A DNA stretch of 64,000 nt. Origin: Opitutaceae bacterium. GTDB lineage: Bacteria; Verrucomicrobiota; Verrucomicrobiia; Opitutales; Opitutaceae. The stretch covers positions 1-64,000 of the forward strand of contig RGAX01000001.1 of the NCBI GenBank assembly GCA_009919985.1, in the 5' to 3' direction. Below the pieces are notes generated by a model that did not search any database, was not told the DNA's origin, and saw only the letters and a program-made list of their open reading frames with translations. The position numbers were made by a program, and so were the translations under genes. Shown piece after piece: positions 1 through 8,065 of the stretch (position 1 is the first letter of the stretch; every line of letters starts with the position of its first letter).

Positions 1-165
1 CGTCCCACGTCGACACCTGGGACCCCAAGCCGACCCTTACTCGTCTCGATAACAAAACCCTCGCCGACGCGTGAAAGTAATTGGCGGCGAGTAAGAAAGT
101 AGTCGGCAAGGTCCGTCGAGATGCCATGGCACGCGTGGCCGGGGTTCAGGGGGAAGTCGTGAGGC
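1..165 (-). pseudogene. N-terminal fragment of a DUF1501-type secreted protein
   Basis: Read on the minus strand from an ATG at 165, this gives MPHDFPLNPGHACHGI followed by DLADYFLTRRQLLSRVGEGF. This resembles the N-terminus of DUF1501 proteins, which start with a twin-arginine-like RR(D/Q)FL signal and belong to planctomycete and verrucomicrobial sulfatase/cytochrome gene clusters. After about residue 38 the resemblance stops, and the rest to the window edge (VIETSKGRLGVPGVDVG) does not look like the family. The plus strand of the same DNA carries a different piece of the same family. I read this as a broken or rearranged gene. The family call is from memory of its motifs and is moderately sure. 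Confidence 0.5.
3..71 (+). pseudogene. Internal fragment of a DUF1501-type protein, opposite orientation
   Basis: The plus strand reads SHVDTWDPKPTLTRLDNKTL and then ends at a TGA (69-71). The string S-H-V-D-T-(W/F)-D-P-K-P is the hallmark segment of DUF1501 proteins and normally lies some tens of residues after the RRQLL signal segment. Here it points towards, and overlaps, the minus-strand N-terminal fragment at about 50-75. Two convergent pieces of one family sharing a junction suggest an inversion or a chimeric join. The fragment may continue left of the window. Confidence 0.45.
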
Positions 166-263
166 ATAGTGGGTAAGACGCCGACGCGGTGCGGTGGTTG
201 CGCTAGGGTAACGCAGGGGGGGGATTCTTTACGCCGGCGCGAGGGGTTATGGAAGCAGGAATT

Positions 264-461
264 TTAACCGCATCCCACGGATTGGTGCCGCTGAGCGGGT
301 AAAATGGAGCGCAGCCAACGCGGTCTCTGAGCTTTTAAATCTGCGAGTGGAGGGATCGCAACATCGGTCGTGGCGGCCATGGCGCGCAGCAGTTCGCATT
401 CTTCGCGGTGGACTAGGCTATCGACCTAGACGACTTGCGCGGCGGCCTCGAGGGCTAGAGT
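264..461 (-). pseudogene. Degenerate coding remnant, possible TerB-like C-terminal segment
   Basis: On the minus strand one frame reads TLALEAAAQVV, then an in-frame TAG (426-428), then VDSLVHREECELLRAMAATT and IPPLADLKAQ, ending at a TAA (264-266). A TAG also precedes the first residues. The pattern of an amphipathic helix with E-x-ELLRA-x-A and then IPP resembles the TerB-like tail found at the C-terminus of some M48 metallopeptidases and related proteins, but the match is loose. The in-frame stops make a working gene unlikely. Between 462 and 565 I see no gene. A run of eight G lies at 226-233 or close by. Confidence 0.25.
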
Positions 462-565
462 CTACATACATTTAGTGATTTCCGCGCTCGCCGTGGCGCC
501 AGTAGGAATGCGTTACAACGCGGTTGATTGTTTCCATTAGGAGAAGCAAGTTGGCGGGGTAACTC

Positions 566-3189
566 ATGCGTCTTCGTCAAACCTCGATTTATTTTTTTAC
601 GTGTTTGGTAGCCTCAGTGGCGGCAGTTAGTGAGTCGGCGCGAGCCCAAGGGCTTGAGGCTTTAAATCGGCCTGTACCGCTGGCGGTGGCGAGTGCGGCG
701 ACGGCGATGTCACCCGGAGCGGCGGCGCTCACCCTCGCAGCGGCGCAGCGCGCGCAGGAACTCGGATTTCCGGCGACGGCGGTGGAATTATACCGTGAGG
801 CCTTGGCGGCGCCAGGCGTGGATCGGGCCATGCTTACGCTTGGTTTGGTGACCGCGTTACTCGACGATGGACGCGTCGCCGAGGCGGAGAGCGCCTTGAA
901 TAGTTGGATCGGCTTGCGCGGCAGTGCGTGGCAGTTGCGGGCGGGACTCGCGGCGGTGACGGCGCGCAAAATCGATGCGGCCAAGGCGGCGCTCGCCGCT
1001 GTAAAAGAAACGGAATTGGCGCCGAGCGACCGAGCATGGTGGTTTTATTTGCAAGGTTTGCTCGCGGGCGAATCGGGCGACGTGAAGGCGACGAATAAAT
1101 TTTTTGAGCAGGCGCAGGCCGCGGCGCTGACGGAGTTGGCGCGGACGCGGTTTCGGCTCGAGGCGGAGCGGATTTTACTCCGGCGCAGCGGCACCGGCAA
1201 CGAGGCCGATCTGGCCGGGCAACGCCAAGCGATGACGCGTTTCGCGGGGCAGGCGACCGGCTACGGAGCGGCGCGGACTCATGCGGCCAACTTAAACGCG
1301 CTCGGGCGTAAGTCCGAGGCGGTTGCGGTGATCCAGCAGCAGTTGCTCGTGTTGCCGCGCGACGAGCGTCAGTATGCGGATGACTTTAGATTGTGGCTCG
1401 GGTTAATCGCGGGCGCATCCGATGGGTCAGGACGTGCGGCATTGCTGGAGCTCGTGGCGGGCGGACGCGATGGGGTGCGGCAACGCTTGGCGCTACGCTT
1501 GCTTGCGCAGGCCTCGGAAAAAAATCCGGGTCGCAGCCAGTTGCGCGCGGAGCTTGGGCGCTGGATCGCGGAGACTCCGACGCATGCGTTGCAGGAAGAG
1601 TTTTATTTGTATCGGGCGAATCTGTTACTGGGCGATAAAAGCTACGCGGCAGCGGAAGACGATGCGCGGGCGCTATTGGAAAAATTTCCCGGTTCGCCCC
1701 TGCGGGCTGAGGCGTGGGAAGTGCTCACGGGAGCAGCGTGGGAGCAGCGGCGTTATCGCTTGGCGGCAGACAGCGCGAAGAAGGCGGCGGCAGCATTGCC
1801 GGTGGGTGCGCGGCGGGCGGAGTTGGGCGTGCTACTGGCGGAAGCGTGGTTTCGGGCGCAGGATTTCCGGCCGGCGGCTGATGCATATGCGGCGGTCTTG
1901 CGTGATCCGCCGGCAGCGCTGAAACCGGAGATATTGAGCGCGCTGCGTTTTCAGCGCGTGCAAGCGGAGATCGAGGCAGGATCGCCGGAGGCGGCGCAGA
2001 CCGTGCTTGACGGGCTCGCAGCGGAGTCGGGTTTTTCGCTCGAAGATCGTTGGCAGGCGGAGTGGAATTTAGCGCGAGCGTTGCAGGCGCGCGGTGCTAA
2101 TGGCGTGGCCGCGGCTTATGCGCGCGTAGAGCGGTTGCTCGGCGGGAATGTGGGGTCGGGATTACCGGCGAAGTTGCGGGCCCGGCTGGAGTGGCTGCGC
2201 GCACGATTAGCGCTCGATGTAGAGCCGGCTGAGCCGGCGAAAGCGTTAGAATATCTGCGGGCTTTGACGCCGGAGGCGTTGGCGAAGGCGTTGGCGAGCG
2301 AACCAGTGGCGCTGCGCACGGAGTTGGCGAGTGCGGCGGCGTTATTGCAGGCGCAGGCTTTGTTTAAGCAGGGCAAGGAAGAGGCAGGTGTGGCGCAGTT
2401 GAAAAAACTGCGAGAGGATTTCAAGGACTCGGATGCGGCGGTGGCCTCGTATCTGGAAGAGGCGGATCACTACGCAAAGCAGTTCAACGCGGTGCAGGCC
2501 CAGCAGCTTTATACGGATTTGGCGGATAAATTTCCGGGCAATATCAACGCGCCTTACGCGTTGTATTTCGCGGCGCTGCAGGCGGAGGCGAGCGGTGATG
2601 CACGTTTGCCGGAGGCGCAAAATTTATTGGATGATCTGGTGCGAAAATACCCGCAGAGTGAACTGGTGTTCGCGGCGCGCTTGAAGCAGGGGCATTTGTT
2701 GCGAAAGCTCAGTCAGTTTCCACAAGCGCAACAGACTTATGAGTCGTTGGTGAACGCGTTTGCGACGAGTCCAGATGTGGTGTTGGCGCAGCTGGCGTTG
2801 GCGGAGTGTCACAATGCACAGGCGGCGAGCGATCCGTCTCATTTGGAGAGCGCGTTGGTGTTGCTGGAGCATGTGCGCGATCGCGTGGATGCGCCTCTGG
2901 ATGTGCGCATTGAGGCGGGTTTTAATCTCGGCGTGGTGTTGCGACAGCGCGGAGAGTTAGAGACTCGCCGTTTTTGTTGGATGCAAAGCAGGCCGCACAG
3001 CTGAGCGAGCGGGCGAAGGGGCGTTATTGGATGGCGCGGACGTTGATCGAGTTTGGCGGATTGCGCGAGCAACAGGGAAAACTTGAGGAGGCTAAGGAGG
3101 CTTGGCTGCTTTTACTCAAGGCGGGATTGCCCGGTGAGGCGCAGGCGAAAGCGCGTCTTGCAAAATATGGAGTCGCTGTGCCGCCGTGA
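566..3189 (+). CDS. Exported TPR-repeat protein, interrupted by a one-base frameshift
   Basis: The frame from 566 starts with a signal peptide (MRLRQTSIYFFTCLVASVAA, cleavage near ARAQ) and continues as an Ala/Leu-rich array of tetratricopeptide-like helices for about 800 residues. It then falls into unrelated residues (FCWMQSRPHS) and stops at 3004. The natural continuation, LLDAKQAAQLSERAKGRYW to KYGVAVPP, lies in the next frame up to 3189. One extra T in the five-T run at 2971-2975 would join them into a protein of about 874 residues. It stands first in an apparent operon with ExbB and ExbD homologues, so a periplasmic scaffold role in an envelope energy-coupling system is likely, comparable to CpoB/YbgF beside Tol-Pal. 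The ligand is unknown. The break may be a sequencing error or a real mutation; it does not form a canonical slippery heptamer. Confidence 0.8.
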
Positions 3190-3264
3190 AGCTCTCTGTG
3201 GCGGGCCTACGGTTTCGCATTTGCGGAGTCGAGGCGGTGCCGTTTAATTCTCTATTTTACCACG

Positions 3265-3918
3265 ATGTCTGTTTTTAATTTTACGATTTTTGCCAAGGGC
3301 GGCCCGATGATGTGGGTGCTGTTGGCGCTGGGTTTATTGACGGTATTGCTCGCGTTGGAACGGGTATTGTTTCTCCACCGTGGACAGATCCGAGCGACGA
3401 CGTTTCTGGAAGGGATAAAAAATATTTTGGCTAAACGGCGCTTGGTGGAGGCCTTGACGGTGTGCGAGGAGACCCCGGGTCCGGTCGCAGCCGTGGTGAA
3501 GGCCGCTTTGCTTCACGCGGAGGCGGATGTCGCGACAATGCGCTTTCACGTGCAGGAGGCGGCGATAGTCGAGTTGCCGGCGCTCGAGCGTAGGCTTGGG
3601 AGCATCGCGACAATCGCGCAAGTCGCACCCATGGTTGGGTTGCTCGGCACGGTGCTGGGGATGGCGACGACGTTCTTGGCGTTTGAGAAAGACTACATGA
3701 GTGCGAGTGCCTTGGCCACGGGCATGTGGCAGGCTCTGTTGTGCACGGCGGGCGGGTTGATATTGGCGCTCCCGGCGCATATAGCGCATCATTTTCTGAG
3801 TGGGCGGGTGCGCTCAATCGTGCGCGATGTGGAATGGGCGGGCAATGAGATCATGCGTTACCTGCAAAATGATTATCGTGGGCGTAAGCCGGGTGGTTCG
3901 GAGGTCGTGGAAACATGA
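3265..3918 (+). CDS. exbB: MotA/TolQ/ExbB proton-channel family protein
   Basis: Inner-membrane proton channel subunit that powers outer-membrane transport or Tol-like envelope work together with an ExbD/TolR partner. The 217 residues show the family plan: one membrane helix near residues 15-32, a long cytoplasmic stretch, then two helices at about 112-136 (containing VAPMVGLLGTVLGM) and 154-175 (ALLCTAGGLILALPAHI). The GLLGTVxGM segment is the family signature. Its stop overlaps the ATG of the next gene in ATGA (3915-3918), so the two are translationally coupled. Whether it is functionally ExbB or TolQ cannot be told from sequence. The TPR partner upstream and TonB-dependent receptor in the window fit either. 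Confidence 0.9.
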   Translation: MSVFNFTIFAKGGPMMWVLLALGLLTVLLALERVLFLHRGQIRATTFLEGIKNILAKRRLVEALTVCEETPGPVAAVVKAALLHAEADVATMRFHVQEAAIVELPALERRLGSIATIAQVAPMVGLLGTVLGMATTFLAFEKDYMSASALATGMWQALLCTAGGLILALPAHIAHHFLSGRVRSIVRDVEWAGNEIMRYLQNDYRGRKPGGSEVVET

Positions 3919-4364
3919 TCACGCGGCCGCTTGACCTCGCGGCGCATCTACGCGTGCCGCCGCGCTGTTTTGATTTTTTGTTCTACGTGAACGCGGGGTT
4001 GCTCGTGTTGTTTTTCTCGTTGTTTGGCTCGCGCTTTGTTCTGGCTCCTGGGCTTGGGGTGGATTTCCAGGTGCCGGAAATGGCGGGTGCGACCGCGGGC
4101 GCGCAGCCGACGACGCATCGCATCACCGTGCGTCGCTCGGGGCAGATTTTTGCTGATGATGGGTTGGTCTCGTTGAAGCAACTCGGGTTGTGGCTGGAGC
4201 GTCAGAAGGCGACGACGACGAAACCATCATTGTTGATTTTGGCCAGCTCGGGCGTACGCAATGATGAGTTAGCTGAAATAGTTACGGTCGCACGGCGGGC
4301 GGGTTTTGCGGTCGTTTGGGGCGCGTTGGAGCCGACGGATGGAGGCGAGGGGAGCCGCAAGTGA
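3915..4364 (+). CDS. exbD: ExbD/TolR-type biopolymer transport protein
   Basis: Partner of the ExbB-type channel. The 149 residues contain one N-terminal membrane helix (about 20-38, FLFYVNAGLLVLFFSLF) and a periplasmic domain with the usual ExbD pattern (HRITVRRSGQIFADD, later RAGFAVVWGALE). The family carries one essential Asp at the start of its membrane helix. The only candidate here is D20 in CFDFLFY, placed slightly further from the helix core than usual, with N26 inside it. It overlaps both neighbours (ATGA with exbB, GTGA with the next gene), which supports one operon. Confidence 0.85.
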   Translation: MITRPLDLAAHLRVPPRCFDFLFYVNAGLLVLFFSLFGSRFVLAPGLGVDFQVPEMAGATAGAQPTTHRITVRRSGQIFADDGLVSLKQLGLWLERQKATTTKPSLLILASSGVRNDELAEIVTVARRAGFAVVWGALEPTDGGEGSRK

Positions 4365-5089
4365 GGACGCGTGTGCAAAGTGAGCGACGTCGTTGGATTT
4401 GGGCTACTCTAGGTGCGATCGCAGTTATCCTCGTTTTTTTGACCTTGTTTCGCGCGCCGGTGAATCCGGCCTTGGAGCTTGGTTCGGACCTATTAAAGGG
4501 TCGCGCCCCGGTCGCGGTGGTGCCGCAGGTGGGGTTTAGGCGGGTAGCACCGGAGGAAGCGGCGTTGTTGGATCCGACCCCGTTATTTTTGCCGACGGCG
4601 TGGAATACCGCGCAAAAAGAGGTCGCGTTGCCCAAGGTGGGTGGGGCTTTTGCTGACTACCCGGCTCGCTTTACGTATGATGAGGTGGAATTTCGTTCGC
4701 TCTCCCCAAAAAAAGACCCCGCGGTGGATTTTTCAGGAGCTTTGGCGCTGAACTCACCCGGAGTGACTTTACTCGGAATAGGTCGCAGCCTCGTCAATTT
4801 GCCGGCGATATCGCGGCGGAGTGCGTTTTACGAGGTCACATCGGCGGCGGGAGGCCGCGTGGTGTTGGCTGAAGCGCTCGCCAGCGCGAAGCCCCCGGGC
4901 GCGGGTGCATGGGAGCCGATTGAGTTTCTCGCGTTGGTGAACGCGGCGGGCCTGAGTACGCCTCTAGTCCCGACGGTCCGCTCTAAGCGGGAGGAAGTGG
5001 ACGCGTATTTCGCGAGTTACTTGACGCAGCAGGTGAGAATTGGTGCAAAATTGTCGCCCGGCGTGTATCGAATTTGGGTCGGACCTTAG
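4361..5089 (+). CDS. Membrane-anchored periplasmic protein in the TonB position
   Basis: The start is taken as GTG 4361, which overlaps the exbD stop in GTGA and gives 242 residues. An in-frame ATG further upstream lies deep in exbD and is less likely. The protein has a basic N-terminus, one membrane helix (about residues 12-30, IWATLGAIAVILVFLTLF) and a periplasmic remainder without a proline-rich spacer. It ends in GVYRIWVGP. Position after exbB-exbD suggests a TonB-like or accessory coupling protein, but I do not recognise the family and the TonB C-terminal motif is not evident. The operon ends here; an apparent new transcription unit starts before the tRNA-Thr gene. Confidence 0.6.
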   Translation: MRTRVQSERRRWIWATLGAIAVILVFLTLFRAPVNPALELGSDLLKGRAPVAVVPQVGFRRVAPEEAALLDPTPLFLPTAWNTAQKEVALPKVGGAFADYPARFTYDEVEFRSLSPKKDPAVDFSGALALNSPGVTLLGIGRSLVNLPAISRRSAFYEVTSAAGGRVVLAEALASAKPPGAGAWEPIEFLALVNAAGLSTPLVPTVRSKREEVDAYFASYLTQQVRIGAKLSPGVYRIWVGP

Positions 5090-5117
5090 TTTTTTATAGA
5101 AAAGGTCAAGTTTGCTG

Positions 5118-5146
5118 TTGACGGCCCAAATCGTGGGAAGCACTTT
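5118..5146 (+). promoter_or_regulatory. Candidate promoter for tRNA-Thr/tuf
   Basis: TTGACG (5118-5123) followed by a 17-base spacer and CACTTT (5141-5146). The -35 box is near-consensus for a housekeeping sigma factor and the -10 box is poor. It lies about 40 bases upstream of the tRNA-Thr gene, a sensible distance. Confidence 0.3.
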
Positions 5147-5185
5147 CAACCCTCATTTTCGTTTTTTGGCACGGTCTCTTTGTCT

Positions 5186-5261
5186 GCCCAGATAGCTCAG
5201 TTGGTAGAGCACGTTCTTGGTAAGGACGAGGTCGCCGGTTCGACTCCGGTTCTGGGCTCCA
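5186..5261 (+). tRNA. tRNA-Thr (anticodon GGT)
   Basis: Full cloverleaf: acceptor GCCCAGA pairs with TCTGGGC; D arm GCTC/GAGC; anticodon stem CGTTC/GGACG with loop TTGGTAA, giving anticodon GGT; T arm GCCGG/CCGGT around TTCGACT. The 3' CCA is encoded (5259-5261) after a T discriminator. It precedes tuf, as thrT precedes tufB in Escherichia coli. Confidence 0.95.
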
Positions 5262-5342
5262 TGCTAAAAAACAACGTCGGTCCCGCTTCTACGACGTAAA
5301 ACCAGAAGTCACATTTCATCCAAACCCAAACACACGTCTCCC

Positions 5343-6533
5343 ATGGCTAAAGGCACATTCGAACGCACGAAACCGCACGTCAACGTTGGCACCATCGGCC
5401 ACGTCGACCACGGCAAAACCACCACGACGACCGCTATCCTTGCTGTCCAGGCCCGCAAAGGCCTCGCTGAGGTAAAGACTTACGCGGACATCGCTAAAGG
5501 CGGCACCGTCCGCGACGCTTCTAAGATCGTCACGATCTCGGTTGCCCACGTTGAGTATCAAACGGAAAAGCGCCACTACGCGCACGTTGATTGCCCCGGC
5601 CACGCCGACTTCGTGAAGAACATGATCACGGGTGCCGCGCAAATGGATGGCGCCATCCTCGTCGTCTCTGCCGCTGACGGCCCAATGCCGCAGACCCGCG
5701 AGCATATCCTTCTCGCCCGCCAAGTCGGCGTTCCGAAGATCGTGGTCTGGCTCAACAAGGTCGACCTTATCGACGACAAAGAGCTCCTCGACCTCGTCGA
5801 GATGGAAATCCGCGAGCTGCTCACCAAGTATCAATTTGATGGCGACAACGCCACGATCGTCCGTGGTTCCGCCACTGCCGCTCTCGATAACAAGCCAGAA
5901 GGTAACGCCGCTATCACGGCCCTCATGGATGCTATCGACACCGATATTCCTGAGCCCGTCCGTGAGAACGATAAACCCTTCCTGATGTCTGTCGAAGACG
6001 TCTTCTCGATCACCGGTCGTGGCACCGTCGCCACGGGTCGTATCGAGCGCGGTTCCTGCAAGATCAACGAAACCGTTGAAATTGTCGGTTTGAAGGACAC
6101 CGTCACGACCGTTATCACGGGCATTGAAATGTTCCGTAAGCTCCTCGACTCCGGTCAAGCGGGCGATAACGTCGGCATGCTTCTGCGTGGTATCGAAAAA
6201 GAAGGCATCGAGCGCGGCCAAGTCATCGCCGCCCCGAAGTCCATCAAGCCCCACAAGAAGGCCAAGGCCGAAATCTACGTCCTTTCTAAGGACGAAGGTG
6301 GCCGCCACACCCCATTCTTCAATGGTTACCGTCCTCAGTTCTACTTCCGCACGACGGACGTGACTGGTATCGTCAACCTGCCGAAGGGCGTTGAAATGAT
6401 CATGCCCGGCGACAACATCGCCGTCGAGATCGACCTCATCGTTCCAATCGCGATGGAAACGACCCAGAAATTCGCTATCCGCGAAGGTGGTCGCACCATC
6501 GGTGCCGGTCGTATCACCGAGATCATCGAATAA
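5343..6533 (+). CDS. tuf: Elongation factor Tu
   Basis: GTPase that brings aminoacyl-tRNA to the ribosomal A site. The 396 residues carry G1 (GHVDHGKT, residues 19-26), DCPGH, NKVD and the GSA-type G5 motif, followed by canonical domains 2 and 3 (GRGTVATGRIERG, GGRHTPFFNGYRPQFYFRTTDVTG). The oddity is switch I. The nearly invariant ARGITI segment is replaced by RDASKIVTIS (residues 57-66), one residue longer and lacking the Arg-Gly pair; T64 is the likely magnesium ligand. The P-loop is followed by TTTTT rather than the more common TTLTA. No Shine-Dalgarno sequence is evident; the start is preceded by CTCCC. It is the only tuf copy in the window; fusA lies in the str cluster without one. Confidence 0.97.
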   Translation: MAKGTFERTKPHVNVGTIGHVDHGKTTTTTAILAVQARKGLAEVKTYADIAKGGTVRDASKIVTISVAHVEYQTEKRHYAHVDCPGHADFVKNMITGAAQMDGAILVVSAADGPMPQTREHILLARQVGVPKIVVWLNKVDLIDDKELLDLVEMEIRELLTKYQFDGDNATIVRGSATAALDNKPEGNAAITALMDAIDTDIPEPVRENDKPFLMSVEDVFSITGRGTVATGRIERGSCKINETVEIVGLKDTVTTVITGIEMFRKLLDSGQAGDNVGMLLRGIEKEGIERGQVIAAPKSIKPHKKAKAEIYVLSKDEGGRHTPFFNGYRPQFYFRTTDVTGIVNLPKGVEMIMPGDNIAVEIDLIVPIAMETTQKFAIREGGRTIGAGRITEIIE

Positions 6534-6563
6534 GTTCGATTAAATAACCTTAAACTCGACTTC

Positions 6564-6590
6564 GCCGAGGCCTCGTAACGGGGCCTCGGC
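6564..6590 (+). terminator. Stem-loop after tuf (terminator or processing site)
   Basis: GCCGAGGCC (6564-6572) pairs perfectly with GGCCTCGGC (6582-6590) around a nine-base loop. No T run follows, so it may be an mRNA 3'-end or processing hairpin between tuf and the tRNA-Trp gene and not a full intrinsic terminator. Confidence 0.55.
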
Positions 6591-6617
6591 TGCGTCGTCT
6601 AAGAAAGCCCATTCCAC

Positions 6618-6693
6618 AGGCGTGTAGCTCAATTGGTAGAGTAGCGGTCTCCAAAACCGTTGGTTGGGGGTTCGATTCCCTCCGCGCCTGCCA
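6618..6693 (+). tRNA. tRNA-Trp (anticodon CCA)
   Basis: Acceptor AGGCGTG pairs with CGCGCCT (one G-T pair); the anticodon arm CGGT...ACCG carries loop CTCCAAA, anticodon CCA. Discriminator G and encoded CCA (6691-6693) are present. Its place between tuf and secE is widely conserved in bacteria. Confidence 0.95.
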
Positions 6694-6704
6694 AATTTAA
6701 GTTC

Positions 6705-6908
6705 ATGAAAAATCCGTTCCGCAGCACTCGTATTTTCTTCGGCGAAATGGTCGGCGAGCTCCAAAAAGCTTCCTGGCCCACCCGCACCGAACTGCGCGAC
6801 TCCACCCTCGTGGTGGTGCTGGCCGGTGTGCTGCTCGGTGTTTTCACGAGCATCAGTGACTTCGCTCTCATCAATGTCGTGGACCTCTTCACGTCTTGGG
6901 TAAACTAA
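6705..6908 (+). CDS. secE: Preprotein translocase subunit SecE
   Basis: Small clamp subunit that stabilises the SecY channel. Start at ATG 6705, only 11 bases after the tRNA-Trp gene, giving 67 residues with the short single-helix form of the family. The amphipathic segment has the hallmark KASWPTRTEL (residues 21-30), followed by one membrane helix (about 33-60). No ribosome binding site is evident. nusG follows after 11 bases, the usual secE-nusG pairing. No rpmG copy lies beside it. Confidence 0.93.
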   Translation: MKNPFRSTRIFFGEMVGELQKASWPTRTELRDSTLVVVLAGVLLGVFTSISDFALINVVDLFTSWVN

Positions 6909-6919
6909 TCCAGCCACCC

Positions 6920-7501
6920 ATGCCGTCCGCCACATCGAACATTCCCGCCAATGCGCAATGGTTTGCGCTCCACACCCTCTCCGGCCAGGAGAATAAGGTG
7001 AAGGCCTACATTGAGAAATTCAAGAAGGCCGAAGAGCTCGAAGATTCTATTTTTGAAGTCTTGCTGCCCACGGAAGTCGTTTCCGAAGTAAAGAATGGCA
7101 AGAAGAGTACCAAGGTGCGTAAACTCTATCCGGGTTACGTTTTCATTCAGATGGTGCTCTTCGGCGAAGACAAGAAGGTCATCAACAAGCCCTGGTATTT
7201 CGTTAAGGAAGTGGCTGGTGTCATCGGCTTTGTCGGGGGCGAGCGTCCTGCTGCCCTGCAACCTTCTGAGATCGTTGAAATTCGTTCGCGCATCGAGGCC
7301 GCCAACGGCAAGGAAGTACCTAAGGTGCAGTACACTGTGGGCGAAGAAGTCAAAATCACCGATGGCGCTTTCGCCAGCCTCACGGGCCGGATCGACGAGA
7401 TCGACCCTGATCGCGGCAAGCTCAAGGTTTCCGTTTCCATTTTCGGCCGTTTCACCCCGGTCGAGCTCGAATACTGGCAGGTGCAGCGCAACAGCGAATA
7501 A
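6920..7501 (+). CDS. nusG: Transcription termination/antitermination protein NusG
   Basis: Binds RNA polymerase at the coiled coil of beta-prime and links it to Rho or the ribosome. Start chosen at ATG 6920, giving 193 residues. An NGN domain follows a short extra leader (ALHTLSGQENKVKAYIEKF; GYVFIQM), then a KOW domain (VGEEVKITDGAFASLTGRI, VSIFGRFTPVELEY). The order is the universal secE-nusG-rplK. The immediate start context is ACCCATG. Confidence 0.95.
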   Translation: MPSATSNIPANAQWFALHTLSGQENKVKAYIEKFKKAEELEDSIFEVLLPTEVVSEVKNGKKSTKVRKLYPGYVFIQMVLFGEDKKVINKPWYFVKEVAGVIGFVGGERPAALQPSEIVEIRSRIEAANGKEVPKVQYTVGEEVKITDGAFASLTGRIDEIDPDRGKLKVSVSIFGRFTPVELEYWQVQRNSE

Positions 7502-7568
7502 TGCTCCTGCCGCTGACGCCGTCTTCTCGAACTTAATCCGTCTAACCTACCACTAATCTTTTTTTACC

Positions 7569-7994
7569 ATGGCCAAGAAAATCCAAGGCTACATTCGTCT
7601 TCAACTCCCAGCCGGCGCCGCCAATCCTGCGCCCCCGGTCGGCCCCGCACTCGGTGCCCAAGGCGTCAATATCATGGCGTTTTGTAAGGACTTCAACGCC
7701 CGCACTAAGGATCAGAACGGCATGATTCTGCCGGTTGTGATCACGGTTTATAGCGACAAGAGTTTCACCTTCATCCTCAAGTCCCCGCCCGCGTCCGTGC
7801 TGCTCAAAAAGGCCGCTAACATCGCCAGCGGTTCAGCCAAGCCCAACCAAGACAAAGTCGGCAAGGTTACCAAAAAACAGCTCCTTGAGATCTATAAACT
7901 CAAGGCCAAGGATCTCAACGCCAAGGACGATGAAGCCGGCATCAAGATCATCGCCGGCACTGCCCGTAACATGGGTATCGAAGTCGTCGGTTAA
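7569..7994 (+). CDS. rplK: 50S ribosomal protein L11
   Basis: Builds the GTPase-associated centre with 23S rRNA and L10/L12. The 141 residues are the usual length, with the conserved PPVGPALGAQGVNIMAFCKDFN region near residues 21-42 and a C-terminal RNA-binding domain ending in TARNMGIEVVG. The preceding 67 bases contain no Shine-Dalgarno sequence; the start context is TTTTTACCATGG. Confidence 0.96.
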   Translation: MAKKIQGYIRLQLPAGAANPAPPVGPALGAQGVNIMAFCKDFNARTKDQNGMILPVVITVYSDKSFTFILKSPPASVLLKKAANIASGSAKPNQDKVGKVTKKQLLEIYKLKAKDLNAKDDEAGIKIIAGTARNMGIEVVG

Positions 7995-8065
7995 TATTTC
8001 CCAGCACAAAAAACCATACTCGCCGCGGGAGTCCTTTTAGGACGTTCGCACCGCAAGGAGTCACA

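Noticed and set aside
2969..2977. Programmed -1 frameshifting in the TPR gene
   Set aside because: The site T-TTT-TGT does not fit X-XXY-YYZ and no strong downstream structure was seen; an indel is simpler.
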